A stretch of DNA of 64,000 bases. Source: Microbacterium kyungheense. GTDB taxonomy: Bacteria > Actinomycetota > Actinomycetes > Actinomycetales > Microbacteriaceae. Under the pieces are notes generated by a model, which saw nothing but the letters and a program-made list of their open reading frames with translations, made no database searches and was not told the origin of the DNA. The stretch covers positions 227,659-291,658 of the forward strand of contig NZ_VFPE01000003.1 of the NCBI RefSeq assembly GCF_006783905.1. Reading direction: 5' to 3'. Within the stretch, counting starts at the first letter, position 1. Each line of letters begins with the position of its first letter. Made by a program: the position numbers and the translations under genes. Positions 8,646 to 19,368 of this stretch are shown one piece after another.

Positions 8646-10085
8646 ATGACCACTACGACCGCCGAACTCGATGCTCTGACCGCCGCAGCCGCAGCCGCAG
8701 CGCCGGTCTGGCGCGCCGCCGACGCCGCCACCCGGGCCTCGTGGCTGCGTGCCGCCGCCGACACGCTCGACGCCCACCTCGACGAGCTGGTCGCCATCGC
8801 CGACGAAGAGACGCGGCTCGGCGAGACCCGCCTGCGCGGCGAGGTCGGACGCACGACCGGCCAACTGCGGCTGTTCGCGACGGTCGTCGAAGAGGGCTCG
8901 TATCTGGAGCTGACCGTCGACGACGCCGACGCGTCCGCCGCCCGGCCGGAGCTGCGCCGCATGCTCACCGGCGTCGGTCCGGTGGCCGTGTTCTCGGCCT
9001 CGAACTTCCCCTTCGCCTTCTCGGTCGCCGGCGGCGACACCGCGTCCGCGCTCGCCGCCGGCAACCCGGTCATCGTGAAGGCGCACTCGGGGCACCCGCG
9101 CCTGTCGGAGCGCACCGCCGAGCTCGTGGCCGCAGCGCTGGTCGAGGCCGGGGCGCCCGAGGGCTCGCTCGGGCTCGTCGAAGGCCGCGAGGCCGGCAAC
9201 GCGCTGGTGCAGCATCCCGTCATCCAGGCGGCGGGCTTCACCGGTTCGCTGGGCGGCGGCCGAGCCCTGTTCGACCTCGCGTCGGGGCGCCCCGACCCCA
9301 TCCCGTTCTACGGAGAGCTCGGCTCGGTGAACCCCGTCGTGATCACGGCTGCCGCCGTCGCCGCCCGAGGCGAGGCGCTCGCGCAGGGCCTCGTCGGCTC
9401 GTTCACGCTCGGCGTCGGCCAGTTCTGCACGAAGCCCGGGGTGGTGTTCGTCCCGGAGGGGGCGGGCTTCGAAGAGCTCGTGGCCGGCTTCGCCGCGGGC
9501 GCGGCGGGCGGTCCGCTGCTCACCGAGCGCATCACCGAGGCCTTCCCCTCGGGCGTGGCCCATCTGGAGGGCGATCCGTCCGTGGCCGTGGTCGCACAGG
9601 GCCTGCCGGCAGAGCCCGGGTCGGCGCAGCCGGTCGTGCTGTCGACGGATGCCGCGGCCGTCGCCACCCGCCCCTCGGTGCTGCTGGAGGAGTGCTTCGG
9701 TCCGGTGACCCTCCTCGTCCGCTACTCGTCGCAGGACGAGCTGCACGCGGCGCTGGAGGCGGTGCCCGGTTCGCTCACCGCGACCCTGCACGCGGAGGAC
9801 TCCGACGACGTCGCGGCCGTCCTCGAGGTGCTGACCCGCAAGGCAGGGCGCGTGCTGTTCGCCGGCTGGCCCACGGGCGTCGCGGTCACCTGGTCGCAGC
9901 ACCACGGCGGTCCGTGGCCCGCGACGACGTCACTGCACACCTCGGTGGGCGCGACGGCGATCCGCCGCTTCCTGCGGCCCGTCGTGTTCCAGGACGCACC
10001 GGCCGCTCTGCTGCCCGCCGTACTGCGCGACGAGTCCCTGGCGCGCCTGCCCCACCGCCGCAACGGCGTGCTGCAGGTCCCCTGA
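8646..10085 (+). CDS. Aldehyde dehydrogenase, probable 2,5-dioxovalerate (2-oxoglutarate semialdehyde) dehydrogenase
   Basis: A 479-residue NAD(P)-dependent aldehyde dehydrogenase. It shows the oxyanion asparagine (SASNFPF, N120), FTGSLGGGR turn, general-base glutamate in GELGSVNP (E224) and nucleophile C261 (GQFCTKPG). The GSLGGGRALFDLA and SVNPV blocks match the KGSADH branch, which oxidises 2-oxoglutarate semialdehyde to 2-oxoglutarate. That is the expected last step after the KdgD-like enzyme. ATG 8646 follows AAAGGACACACC. It is the last gene of the operon and ends just before a strong hairpin. Confidence 0.85.
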   Translation: MTTTTAELDALTAAAAAAAPVWRAADAATRASWLRAAADTLDAHLDELVAIADEETRLGETRLRGEVGRTTGQLRLFATVVEEGSYLELTVDDADASAARPELRRMLTGVGPVAVFSASNFPFAFSVAGGDTASALAAGNPVIVKAHSGHPRLSERTAELVAAALVEAGAPEGSLGLVEGREAGNALVQHPVIQAAGFTGSLGGGRALFDLASGRPDPIPFYGELGSVNPVVITAAAVAARGEALAQGLVGSFTLGVGQFCTKPGVVFVPEGAGFEELVAGFAAGAAGGPLLTERITEAFPSGVAHLEGDPSVAVVAQGLPAEPGSAQPVVLSTDAAAVATRPSVLLEECFGPVTLLVRYSSQDELHAALEAVPGSLTATLHAEDSDDVAAVLEVLTRKAGRVLFAGWPTGVAVTWSQHHGGPWPATTSLHTSVGATAIRRFLRPVVFQDAPAALLPAVLRDESLARLPHRRNGVLQVP

Positions 10086-10098
10086 ACACCCTGAACCC

Positions 10099-10134
10099 GC
10101 TCGACGACCGGGAGTGCTGACCCGGTCGTCGAGC
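10099..10134. terminator. Bidirectional hairpin terminator
   Basis: A perfect 14-bp stem (GCTCGACGACCGGG and its complement) with an 8-nt loop lies between the convergent aldehyde dehydrogenase and corA genes. No T-tract follows, as is common in high-GC actinobacteria. Confidence 0.75.
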
Positions 10135-10141
10135 GATCGCC

Positions 10142-11173
10142 TCACAGCCAGCGCTTGAGCTTGAACACCCCGTACAGCCCGAACCCGAGGCCGACCATCA
10201 TCAGCAGGGCGAGCGGATAGCCGAACGTCCAGTGCAGCTCGGGCATGTGGTCGAAGTTCATGCCGTACACGGTGCCGATGAGCGTCGGCGCGAACAGGAT
10301 CGCGGCCCACGACGAGATGCGCTTGATCTCCTCGTTCTGCGCGAGCCCGGCCTCGCTCATGCGCCGCATCTCTTCGTTCTGGCGCTGCGCCACGAGCGTC
10401 GACTGCACGTTGAGCGCGTTCTCGAGGATCGAGCGGAACGCCCCGGCGCGCTCGACGATGCGCAGCACGTGGTCCAGCACGTCGCGGAGGTACCGCTGCA
10501 GCTCGAGGTCGACGGCGTACTTGTCGGAGCCGCGACGCAGCGCCTCGAGCATCCCGGCGAGAGGCTGCGCGGCCCGCTGGAAGTCGATGACCTCGCGCGA
10601 CAGGTCGTAGATGCGGCGCGACACCGCTTCGACGTCGGCGTCGGCGTTGCCGAAGAGCTGGTCCTCGATCTCGTCGATGTCGTTCTCGAGCCCGGCGATC
10701 ACCGGCCCGTACTCGTCGACGACCTCGTCGAGCACGGCGTACAGCACCGCCTCCGGTCCCATCGCCAGCAGCTCGGGTGCGGCTTCGAGCCGGCGGCGCA
10801 CCTTGCCGAGGTTCGGCGCCTCCGCGTGGCGGATCGTCACGACGAAGCCCGGGCCGACGAACACGTGCAGCTCGCCGAACTCGACCTCTTCGGCGGCGTC
10901 GAGGTAGCGCGCGGGGCGCAGCACGACGAACAGCGTGTCGCCGTAGCGCTCCAGCTTCGATCGCTGATGACCGGTCAGCGCGTCCTCGACCGCCAGCGGG
11001 TGCAGGCCGAACTCGTCGGCGATGGAGCGCACCTCGCCCGCCGTCGGGCGGTACAGCCCGATCCAGGCCATTCCGCCGCGGTCGCGCATGACCTCGTACG
11101 TCGCGTTCAGGTTCGCCGGGTCCTGTGTACGTCGCCCCTGGACGTACACGGCGTTGTCGATCAGGGCCATCAT
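10142..11173 (-). CDS. corA: CorA-family magnesium/cobalt transporter
   Basis: A 343-residue CorA-type channel subunit that carries Mg2+ (and Co2+) across the plasma membrane as a pentamer. The long cytoplasmic N-terminal alpha/beta and coiled-coil part is followed by two C-terminal membrane helices, the first ending in the signature YGMN with the MPELHW loop, and a basic C-terminus (KLKRWL). ATG 11173 lies six bases after GAGG; a second ATG follows directly. The gene stands alone behind a leader of about 200 nt containing a small ORF and several hairpins, suggesting post-transcriptional control. Confidence 0.93.
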   Translation of the reverse strand: MMALIDNAVYVQGRRTQDPANLNATYEVMRDRGGMAWIGLYRPTAGEVRSIADEFGLHPLAVEDALTGHQRSKLERYGDTLFVVLRPARYLDAAEEVEFGELHVFVGPGFVVTIRHAEAPNLGKVRRRLEAAPELLAMGPEAVLYAVLDEVVDEYGPVIAGLENDIDEIEDQLFGNADADVEAVSRRIYDLSREVIDFQRAAQPLAGMLEALRRGSDKYAVDLELQRYLRDVLDHVLRIVERAGAFRSILENALNVQSTLVAQRQNEEMRRMSEAGLAQNEEIKRISSWAAILFAPTLIGTVYGMNFDHMPELHWTFGYPLALLMMVGLGFGLYGVFKLKRWL

Positions 11174-11380
11174 GATTCACCTCGATTGCTCGCGCGTCGG
11201 CACGGCGCCGCAGGCACCGTGAAGGAGGGCGCGCGCAGACGCGCGCACCGGCGCCACCGCTCGCCCGCGAGGGATCAGTGCATCGAGATGCCGACCAGCG
11301 AAGACGAAACGGTGGCGCGGCGACTATCACTGGACATCGCGCATCACCTGCCTTCCTGGTCTGAGGGCCGAAACGGCCTC
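11174..11380 (-). promoter_or_regulatory. Structured 5' leader of corA
   Basis: On the minus strand a promoter (TTGACC, 17-nt spacer, TAAGGT) is followed by about 200 nt before corA. The leader holds a GGCCG-TTT-CGGCC hairpin, a five-codon ORF with its own ribosome site, a long-range CGCCACCG/CGGTGGCG pairing, and two GC-rich hairpins near the corA start. I do not recognise it as a named riboswitch. Confidence 0.5.
11327..11344 (-). CDS. Putative leader peptide MRDVQ upstream of corA
   Basis: ATG 11344 opens a five-codon frame (MRDVQ, stop TGA) with a good AGGAAGG site six bases upstream (11351-11357). The same start can be read from GTG 11347. It lies about 35 nt after the predicted transcription start and just before a pairing element, the arrangement expected of a translation-coupled regulatory uORF. 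Coding is not proven. Confidence 0.4.
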   Translation of the reverse strand: MRDVQ

Positions 11381-11384
11381 CGCC

Positions 11385-11413
11385 ACCTTAGGCGACAGTT
11401 CCTGAGAGGTCAA
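11385..11413 (-). promoter_or_regulatory. corA promoter
   Basis: On the minus strand TTGACC (11408-11413) and TAAGGT (11385-11390) are separated by 17 nt. The -35 box overlaps the last codons of glycerate kinase. Confidence 0.55.
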
Positions 11414-12612
11414 CCGGCGCCGGGCAACGTGCGCGCGAGCTCGCGCCCCGCGGCCACCAGCCAGCGGACCGGGTCGGACATGGCCGCCTGCGCCGACCCC
11501 GCGAGCTCTGTGAGCGAGGCGGTCGCAGCGAATCCCGACACGTCCGCGTCGGCCGTGATGCGCCCCGCCACGAGAGCCACCGGCACGCCTGCCGCGGCCG
11601 CGAGCGCACCGACGTGCGCGGGGACCTTGCCGGCGGCAGACTGCCCGTCGTAGGACCCCTCGCCCGTGACGACGATGGATGCCGCCGCCACCGCGTCGCC
11701 GAGCCCCACCAGCTCCGCGACCGCCGCCGACCCGGGCACGAGCTCGGCGCCCCACGCCAGCAGGCCGAAGCCGGTGCCTCCGGCCGCACCTGCGCCGGCG
11801 GCACTCGTGCTGAGCGAGGCCGCTTCGTCTCGCCGGCGCTCGCTCAGCGACCGACTCGACAAAGCATCCCGATCCGCGGCGGCGGCGCCGAGCACGTCGG
11901 CCCAGCGGGCGAGTCCGGCGTCGAGCACGGCCACGTCGGACGCCGACGCCCCCTTCTGCGGGCCGAACACGGCCGCGGCGCCGCGCTCTCCGAGGAGCGG
12001 ATTCGTGACGTCGCTGAGGACGGTGACCCCGCCGGGCGGAAGCGCCGCGAGCTCTGACAGGTCGGCGGTCGCCACGTCCGCCAGCCCTCGGGCGCCGTCA
12101 GCGATCGGTCGTCCCGCGGCGTCTGCGAACCGGGCGCCGAGCGCCGCGAGCATGCCGGCACCGCCGTCGGTCGACGAGCTCGAGCCGATCCCCAGCACGA
12201 GCCGCGAGACGCCGTGTGCGAGGGCGGCCGCGATCGCCTCGCCGAAGCCCCACGTGTGCGCGTCGAACGGCCGCAGGCGGGCCGGCGTGCCGAGCAGCTC
12301 GATGCCGCTCGTGCACGCGAGCTCGACGATGCCGGTGCCGGCGGGCGCCTCGGGCGTGGGCGGCAGCAGCACCCAGGACGCCTCCACCTCTGTTCCTTCG
12401 GGTCCGGTGACCGCGATCGGCATGCGGCGGGCACCGGGCACCGCGGTCGCGAACGCGTCGACGGTGCCCTCGCCGCCGTCTGCCATCGGCAGGAGCCGCA
12501 CGTCGTCCGCCGGCCGCTCCTCGGTCCACCCGGTCGCCAGCGCCTGGGCGGCGGCCGCGGCGGCGATGGTGCCCTTGAACGAGTCCGGGGCGATCACGAC
12601 GGTGTGTGCCAT
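11410..12612 (-). CDS. glxK: Glycerate kinase (GarK/GlxK family)
   Basis: A 400-residue glycerate kinase, which phosphorylates D-glycerate to 2- or 3-phosphoglycerate. Family blocks are clear: VVIAPDSFKGTI at the N-terminus, LPMADGGEGT (about 42-51), LGIGSSSSTDGGAGML and VTGEGSYDGQSAAGK. The usual length is about 380. The excess is explained by a roughly 20-residue arginine/serine insertion (SSRSLSERRRDEAASLSTSA, about residues 249-270) encoded by a copy of a dispersed palindromic repeat. ATG 12612 follows GGAGGAG. It diverges from the ThuA gene across a LacI-like box. Confidence 0.9.
   Translation of the reverse strand: MAHTVVIAPDSFKGTIAAAAAAQALATGWTEERPADDVRLLPMADGGEGTVDAFATAVPGARRMPIAVTGPEGTEVEASWVLLPPTPEAPAGTGIVELACTSGIELLGTPARLRPFDAHTWGFGEAIAAALAHGVSRLVLGIGSSSSTDGGAGMLAALGARFADAAGRPIADGARGLADVATADLSELAALPPGGVTVLSDVTNPLLGERGAAAVFGPQKGASASDVAVLDAGLARWADVLGAAAADRDALSSRSLSERRRDEAASLSTSAAGAGAAGGTGFGLLAWGAELVPGSAAVAELVGLGDAVAAASIVVTGEGSYDGQSAAGKVPAHVGALAAAAGVPVALVAGRITADADVSGFAATASLTELAGSAQAAMSDPVRWLVAAGRELARTLPGAG
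11800..11868. repeat. Dispersed palindromic repeat inserted in frame in glycerate kinase
   Basis: This stretch contains the elements CTGAGCGAGGC and CTTCGTCTCG...CTCGCTCAGCGACCGACTCG that recur in intergenic hairpins of the window (14391, 17917, 25376, 60114). Its first 21 bases also recur at 18048-18068. Within glxK it is translated without shifting the frame. Confidence 0.6.
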
Positions 12613-12627
12613 GGTTCTCCTCCACGC

Positions 12628-12644
12628 GGGAAAGCGTTATCCTG
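12628..12644. promoter_or_regulatory. LacI-like operator and leaderless promoter of the ThuA gene
   Basis: GGGAAAGCGTTATCC (12628-12642) is an imperfect dyad with a central CG between the divergent glxK and ThuA genes. TATCCT (12639-12644) is a -10 box 6 nt before the ATG at 12651. Confidence 0.45.
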
Positions 12645-12650
12645 CAGATC

Positions 12651-13331
12651 ATGGTACTCATGGAACGCCCGACGCGCCCCCGTGCCGTGATAGCCACCGG
12701 GACCGGCCGGTACGCCGACCCGTGGCATCCCTATCCGACCACGTCGGCCCGCATCGCCGAAGTCCTGCGCGCCGACGGATGGGACGCCATCGTGGACGAC
12801 GACGTCGACCACGCTCTCGCGCACCTCGACGGCGCCGACCTGCTCGTCGTGAACGCGGGCGATCCGTGGCGCAACGACGGCGCGCCCCGCGCGGACCCCG
12901 CGGCCGAGGCGGGGCTCACCTCCGCCATCGCGCGCGGCATCGGGCTCATCGGAGTGCACGCCGCCCTGTCGAGCCTGCGCGACCACCCCGCATGGCGCGC
13001 GGCGATCGGGGGCGAATGGGTTCCCGGGACCTCGTGGCACCCGCCCATCGACGAGGCCCGCGTGCGCGTCGTCGACGCCAACCACACGATCACCGACGGG
13101 ATGCCGCACCTCGACGTCTTCGACGAGCGCTACAGCGACCTCGTGGTCGACGCCGACGCCCGCGTGCTCGCCGTGCACGACGTCGACGGCGCCGAGCACC
13201 CGGCCGTGTGGGTGCGCGAGCAGCCCACGCGCGCGGTCGTGTCGTCGCTCGGGCACGACGAGCGCGCGTACGACTCCCCCGCCCTCGCGGCGCTGCTGCA
13301 GCGCGCCGCCCGCTGGGCCGCCCGGCTCTGA
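12651..13331 (+). CDS. ThuA-like (trehalose-utilisation) domain protein
   Basis: A 226-residue ThuA-domain protein with the class I glutamine-amidotransferase-like fold. Recognisable blocks are VIATGTGRYADPWHPY, LLVVNAGDPW, GLIGVHAALSSL and VWVREQPTRAVVSSLGHD. ThuA-like proteins accompany sugar-catabolic operons, and some act with dehydrogenases on 3-keto sugars; the reaction here is unknown. ATG 12651 is chosen because a TATCCT box ends 6 nt upstream (leaderless); ATG 12660 is an alternative. It is divergent from glycerate kinase and upstream of galE. Confidence 0.75.
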   Translation: MVLMERPTRPRAVIATGTGRYADPWHPYPTTSARIAEVLRADGWDAIVDDDVDHALAHLDGADLLVVNAGDPWRNDGAPRADPAAEAGLTSAIARGIGLIGVHAALSSLRDHPAWRAAIGGEWVPGTSWHPPIDEARVRVVDANHTITDGMPHLDVFDERYSDLVVDADARVLAVHDVDGAEHPAVWVREQPTRAVVSSLGHDERAYDSPALAALLQRAARWAARL

Positions 13332-13413
13332 CTCCCGATCGCCCCGGGACGAGGCATCCACTCGCGACCGGGCACAATGGAACGCGAACCCGCCCCCGAC
13401 CCGACGGAGTGAC

Positions 13414-14397
<984 letters not shown>

Positions 14398-14400
<3 letters not shown>

Positions 14401-14430
14401 GCGAGCGGTCGGTCCCCGCTCGATCGCTCA
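14398..14430. terminator. Convergent hairpin overlapping two stop codons
   Basis: TGAGCGAGCGG (from 14398) can pair with CCGCTCGATCGCTCA (14416-14430), leaving a four-base bulge. The hairpin covers the galE stop and reaches the stop of the convergent LacI gene. It belongs to the CTCAGCGACC palindrome family. Confidence 0.5.
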
Positions 14431-15429
14431 ACGCGCGGAAGACGCAGGCCCCGTACTGTCACGCACCACGAGCCGGGTCGGCACCGTCTCGAAAGACGTC
14501 GGCGCACCGGTCTCGATCGCGTCGACGAGTGCGGCGACCGCCCGGGCGCCCAGGGCGTCGAAGTCCTGATGCACCGTCGTCAGCGGCGGACGGTAGTCGG
14601 CGGCATCCGCCACATCGTCGAAGCCGACGACGCTCACGTCGCCGGGGATCTCGCGACCGGCCTCGGCGATCCCGCGCAGCATGCCGAGCGCCATCTGGTC
14701 GTTCGCGGCGAAGACCGCCGTCGCCTGTGCGGCGAGGAGAGTGGATGCCGCACCGCGCCCCGACGCCGAGGTCCAGTCTCCGCGCACGAGGTCCGGCACG
14801 GGCAGGCCGGACCCCGCGAGTGCCTCGCGCCAGCCGCGCTCGCGCTCGTCCGCCGCGAAGGAGCCGGCAGGTCCGGCCAGATGGTGGACGGTGCGATGCC
14901 CGAGGCCGAGCAGATGGGCCACGGCCGAGGCCGCCCCGCCCGCGTGATCGGTCTCGACGACTCCGAACCTGTCGTCGCGCGGCGAGTCGACCACCACCAG
15001 GCGCAGTCCGGCTCCGGTCACGTCGGCGTCGCGGACGCGGGCGGTCGCCTCGTTCAGCACGATGGCGCCGTCCACGCCCTGCTCGCCGAGTCGTTCGAAC
15101 GCCGCCGACACGTCCCCGTCGGCGCCGAGCGTCACGACCGTGAGCGCATAGCCGCGCGAGGCGGCGGCATCCGCCACCGCCTGGAGCATCCGCGAGTTGC
15201 CGACCGACGCGAGGCTCGACACGACGAGCCCGAGCGTCTGCGTGCGGCCCGTCCGCAGGGCTCGCGCGGCACGGTGGGGGCGGTACCCGAGGTCGGCCAT
15301 CGCGGTCTCCACCCGGACGCGGGTCTCGGGGTCCACACGCGGACTGCCATTGACCACGCGCGACACCGTCTGCCCTGAGACGCCGGCGCGTGCGGCGACG
15401 TCGGCCATCGATACCCGCCTGTCGGCCAT
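14428..15429 (-). CDS. LacI-family regulator of the galactose genes (probable)
   Basis: A 333-residue LacI repressor. The N-terminal helix-turn-helix is SMADVAARAGVSGQTVSRVV (about residues 7-26), the hinge contains RPHRAARAL, and the effector domain ends in SVVGFDDVADAADYRPPLTT. It diverges from galT, and two operator-like sequences lie in the 52-bp gap. Repression of galTK and of itself, relieved by a galactose metabolite, is the likely role. It converges on galE. Confidence 0.88.
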   Translation of the reverse strand: MADRRVSMADVAARAGVSGQTVSRVVNGSPRVDPETRVRVETAMADLGYRPHRAARALRTGRTQTLGLVVSSLASVGNSRMLQAVADAAASRGYALTVVTLGADGDVSAAFERLGEQGVDGAIVLNEATARVRDADVTGAGLRLVVVDSPRDDRFGVVETDHAGGAASAVAHLLGLGHRTVHHLAGPAGSFAADERERGWREALAGSGLPVPDLVRGDWTSASGRGAASTLLAAQATAVFAANDQMALGMLRGIAEAGREIPGDVSVVGFDDVADAADYRPPLTTVHQDFDALGARAVAALVDAIETGAPTSFETVPTRLVVRDSTGPASSAR

Positions 15430-15443
15430 GCTCCCCCGATTCG

Positions 15444-15457
15444 TGTTGACGCTAACA
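15444..15457. promoter_or_regulatory. gal operator 1
   Basis: TGTTGACGCTAACA is a 14-bp LacI-type dyad centred on CG, in the gap between the divergent LacI gene and galT. A TATGTT -10 candidate for the LacI gene lies on its edge. Confidence 0.6.
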
Positions 15458-15469
15458 TAGCGCCCCGGC

Positions 15470-15488
15470 TAGCATGTTGACGTGAACA
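15470..15488 (+). promoter_or_regulatory. galT leaderless promoter with operator 2 over the start codon
   Basis: TAGCAT (15470-15475) is a -10 box whose end is 6 nt from the GTG start at 15482. TGTTGACGTGAACA (15475-15488) repeats the operator pattern exactly 31 bp from operator 1 and spans the start codon, so bound repressor would cover transcription and translation start together. Confidence 0.6.
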
Positions 15489-16659
15489 CACCTGAGTTCG
15501 GGACGGATGCCGTCACCCTCGGCGCCGGCGTCGTCAAGCGCCCCACGCGCCTGGCCGACGGCCGCGAGCTGATCTACTACGACGACCCCGACACGACCCT
15601 CGGGACCGAGCGGGCGATCGACGCCCGCGAGCTCGGCCCGCGCCCCGAGACGGCGACCATGCGCCGCGACGTGCTCACCGGCGACTGGGTGTCGATCGCC
15701 GCGGCCCGGCAGAACCGTGCCTTCCTGCCGCCTGCCGAGCTCGACCCGCTCGCGCCGCAGACGCCCACGAACCCGTCCGAGATCCCCTCGCGCTACGACG
15801 TCGCCGTGTTCGAGAACAAGTCCCCGTCGTTCGGCCCCGCGCTCGCCGTCGCCCACGGCGATGCACCTGCGGGCGTGGATGCCCCCCGAGACCTCGACGA
15901 CCTCGTCGCCCCGGGACTCGGCCGCACCCGCACGAGCGTGGGCCGCTGCGAGGTCGTGTGCTTCAGCCCCGAGCACTCCGGGTCGTTCGGCTCGCTCACC
16001 CCGACGCGCGCCCGCACCGTGATCGAAGCGTGGGCCGACCGCACCGCGGCCCTGTCGGCGCTCCCGGGCATCGAGCAGGTGTTCCCGTTCGAGAACCGCG
16101 GTGAGGCGATCGGCGTGACGCTCCCCCACCCGCACGGGCAGATCTACGCCTACCCCTACATCACGCCGCGCACGACGAGCCTGCTGGCCTCGATCGACCG
16201 TGAGGGACCCGACCTGTTCGACCGCATCCTCGAGTTCGAGCGCGCCGGCGAGCGGGTGATCCTCGAGGGCGAGCACTGGACCGCGTTCGTCCCGTTCGCC
16301 GCACGCTGGCCCATCGAGATCCACCTGCTGCCCCACCGCCAGGTCGCCGACTTCGCCGAGACCACCGACGCCGAGCGCGACGAGCTCGCCCCGCTGTACC
16401 TGCGGCTGCTGCGCGGCGTCGACGCGCTGTACGACTCGCCGACCCCCTACATCGCGGCGTGGCACCAGGCGCCCGTGCACCGCGCACGCGACACCGCCCG
16501 GCTGCACCTCCAGCTCACCTCGCCGCGTCGCGCCGCCGACAAGCTGAAGTTCCTCGCCGGATCCGAGGCCGCCATGGGCGCCTGGATCGGCGACATCCCG
16601 CCCGAGGCGGCCGCCGCGAAGCTGCGCGAGGCCGTCGCACTCATCCCCGAGGAGACCCT

Positions 16660-16663
<4 letters not shown>
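15482..16663 (+). CDS. galT: Galactose-1-phosphate uridylyltransferase
   Basis: A 393-residue GalT, which exchanges UMP between UDP-glucose and galactose 1-phosphate through a uridylyl-histidine. The HPHGQIYAYPY motif with the nucleophilic histidine sits near residue 217. Other family blocks are RRDVLTGDWVSIAAARQNR, VVCFSPEHSGSF, and WHQAPVH near the C-terminus. GTG 15482 is supported by the leaderless promoter and by the upstream region being operator. The stop overlaps the galK start (GTGA), indicating translational coupling. Confidence 0.94.
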
Positions 16664-17874
<1,211 letters not shown>

Positions 17875-17891
17875 GTCTCGTCGTCGTCGGT

Positions 17892-18950
<1,059 letters not shown>

Positions 18951-19368
18951 CGTCAGGGGCCGTCGGTCACCCTGTCTGCTCCCGGCGAGCGCCGCGCCCG
19001 GTCATCGCCGCGGAAGCCGGTCGCTTCCCTTCCTCTCCCTTCCCTTCCCGCAGGCCAGTACGAAGAACACCGATGAACTTCCGGTTCACACGACACCTCG
19101 ACCGCCGTGTGAGCCGGAAGTTCACCGCCGTGTGAGCCGGACGTGCATCGAACAAGTGAGCGGTGCGCCATGTGAACAGGAAGTTCATCGCCCGCGGAAC
19201 GGCGAGTTTCCCTCACTCGTGTGAACCGGAAGTTCCCTCACCACCGTGTGAACCGGAAGTTCATCGCGTAAAACGGACCACCACTTCTGGGAGCAGCCCC
19301 ACGAACGGCGGATGCCGCGGCCCCGGCGCCCATGGCCGACGGGGTCGCGGCATCCGCGTTCGAAGGGG
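18951..19368. other. 418-bp intergenic region with repeat cluster
   Basis: No convincing gene is present. The left part is pyrimidine-rich (19021-19050) and the middle carries six copies of a 22-nt repeat. Short frames translate the repeat itself (VNRKFI, MNFRFT) and look accidental. The right end is unremarkable up to the GH3 stop. Confidence 0.6.
19071..19266. repeat. Cluster of six degenerate 22-nt repeats
   Basis: The core GTGTGAACCGGAAGTTCATC occurs six times: once inverted at 19071-19092 and five times direct at 19106, 19129, 19169, 19218 and 19245, with 1-6 substitutions. Each copy contains the dyad TGAAC-N5-GTTCA or a derivative. Spacing is irregular (23, 40, 49, 27 nt between direct copies), unlike a CRISPR array. 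Confidence 0.75.

Noticed and set aside
11174..11380. M-box magnesium riboswitch
   Set aside because: The known M-box conserved loops could not be recognised by eye; only a structured leader with a small ORF can be supported.
19071..19266. CRISPR array
   Set aside because: Only six degenerate 22-nt units with irregular 1-29 nt gaps, one inverted, and no cas genes in the window.
19071..19266. LexA (SOS) boxes
   Set aside because: The dyad is TGAAC-N5-GTTCA; actinobacterial SOS boxes have a 4-nt spacer (GAAC-N4-GTTC), and no DNA-repair gene adjoins.
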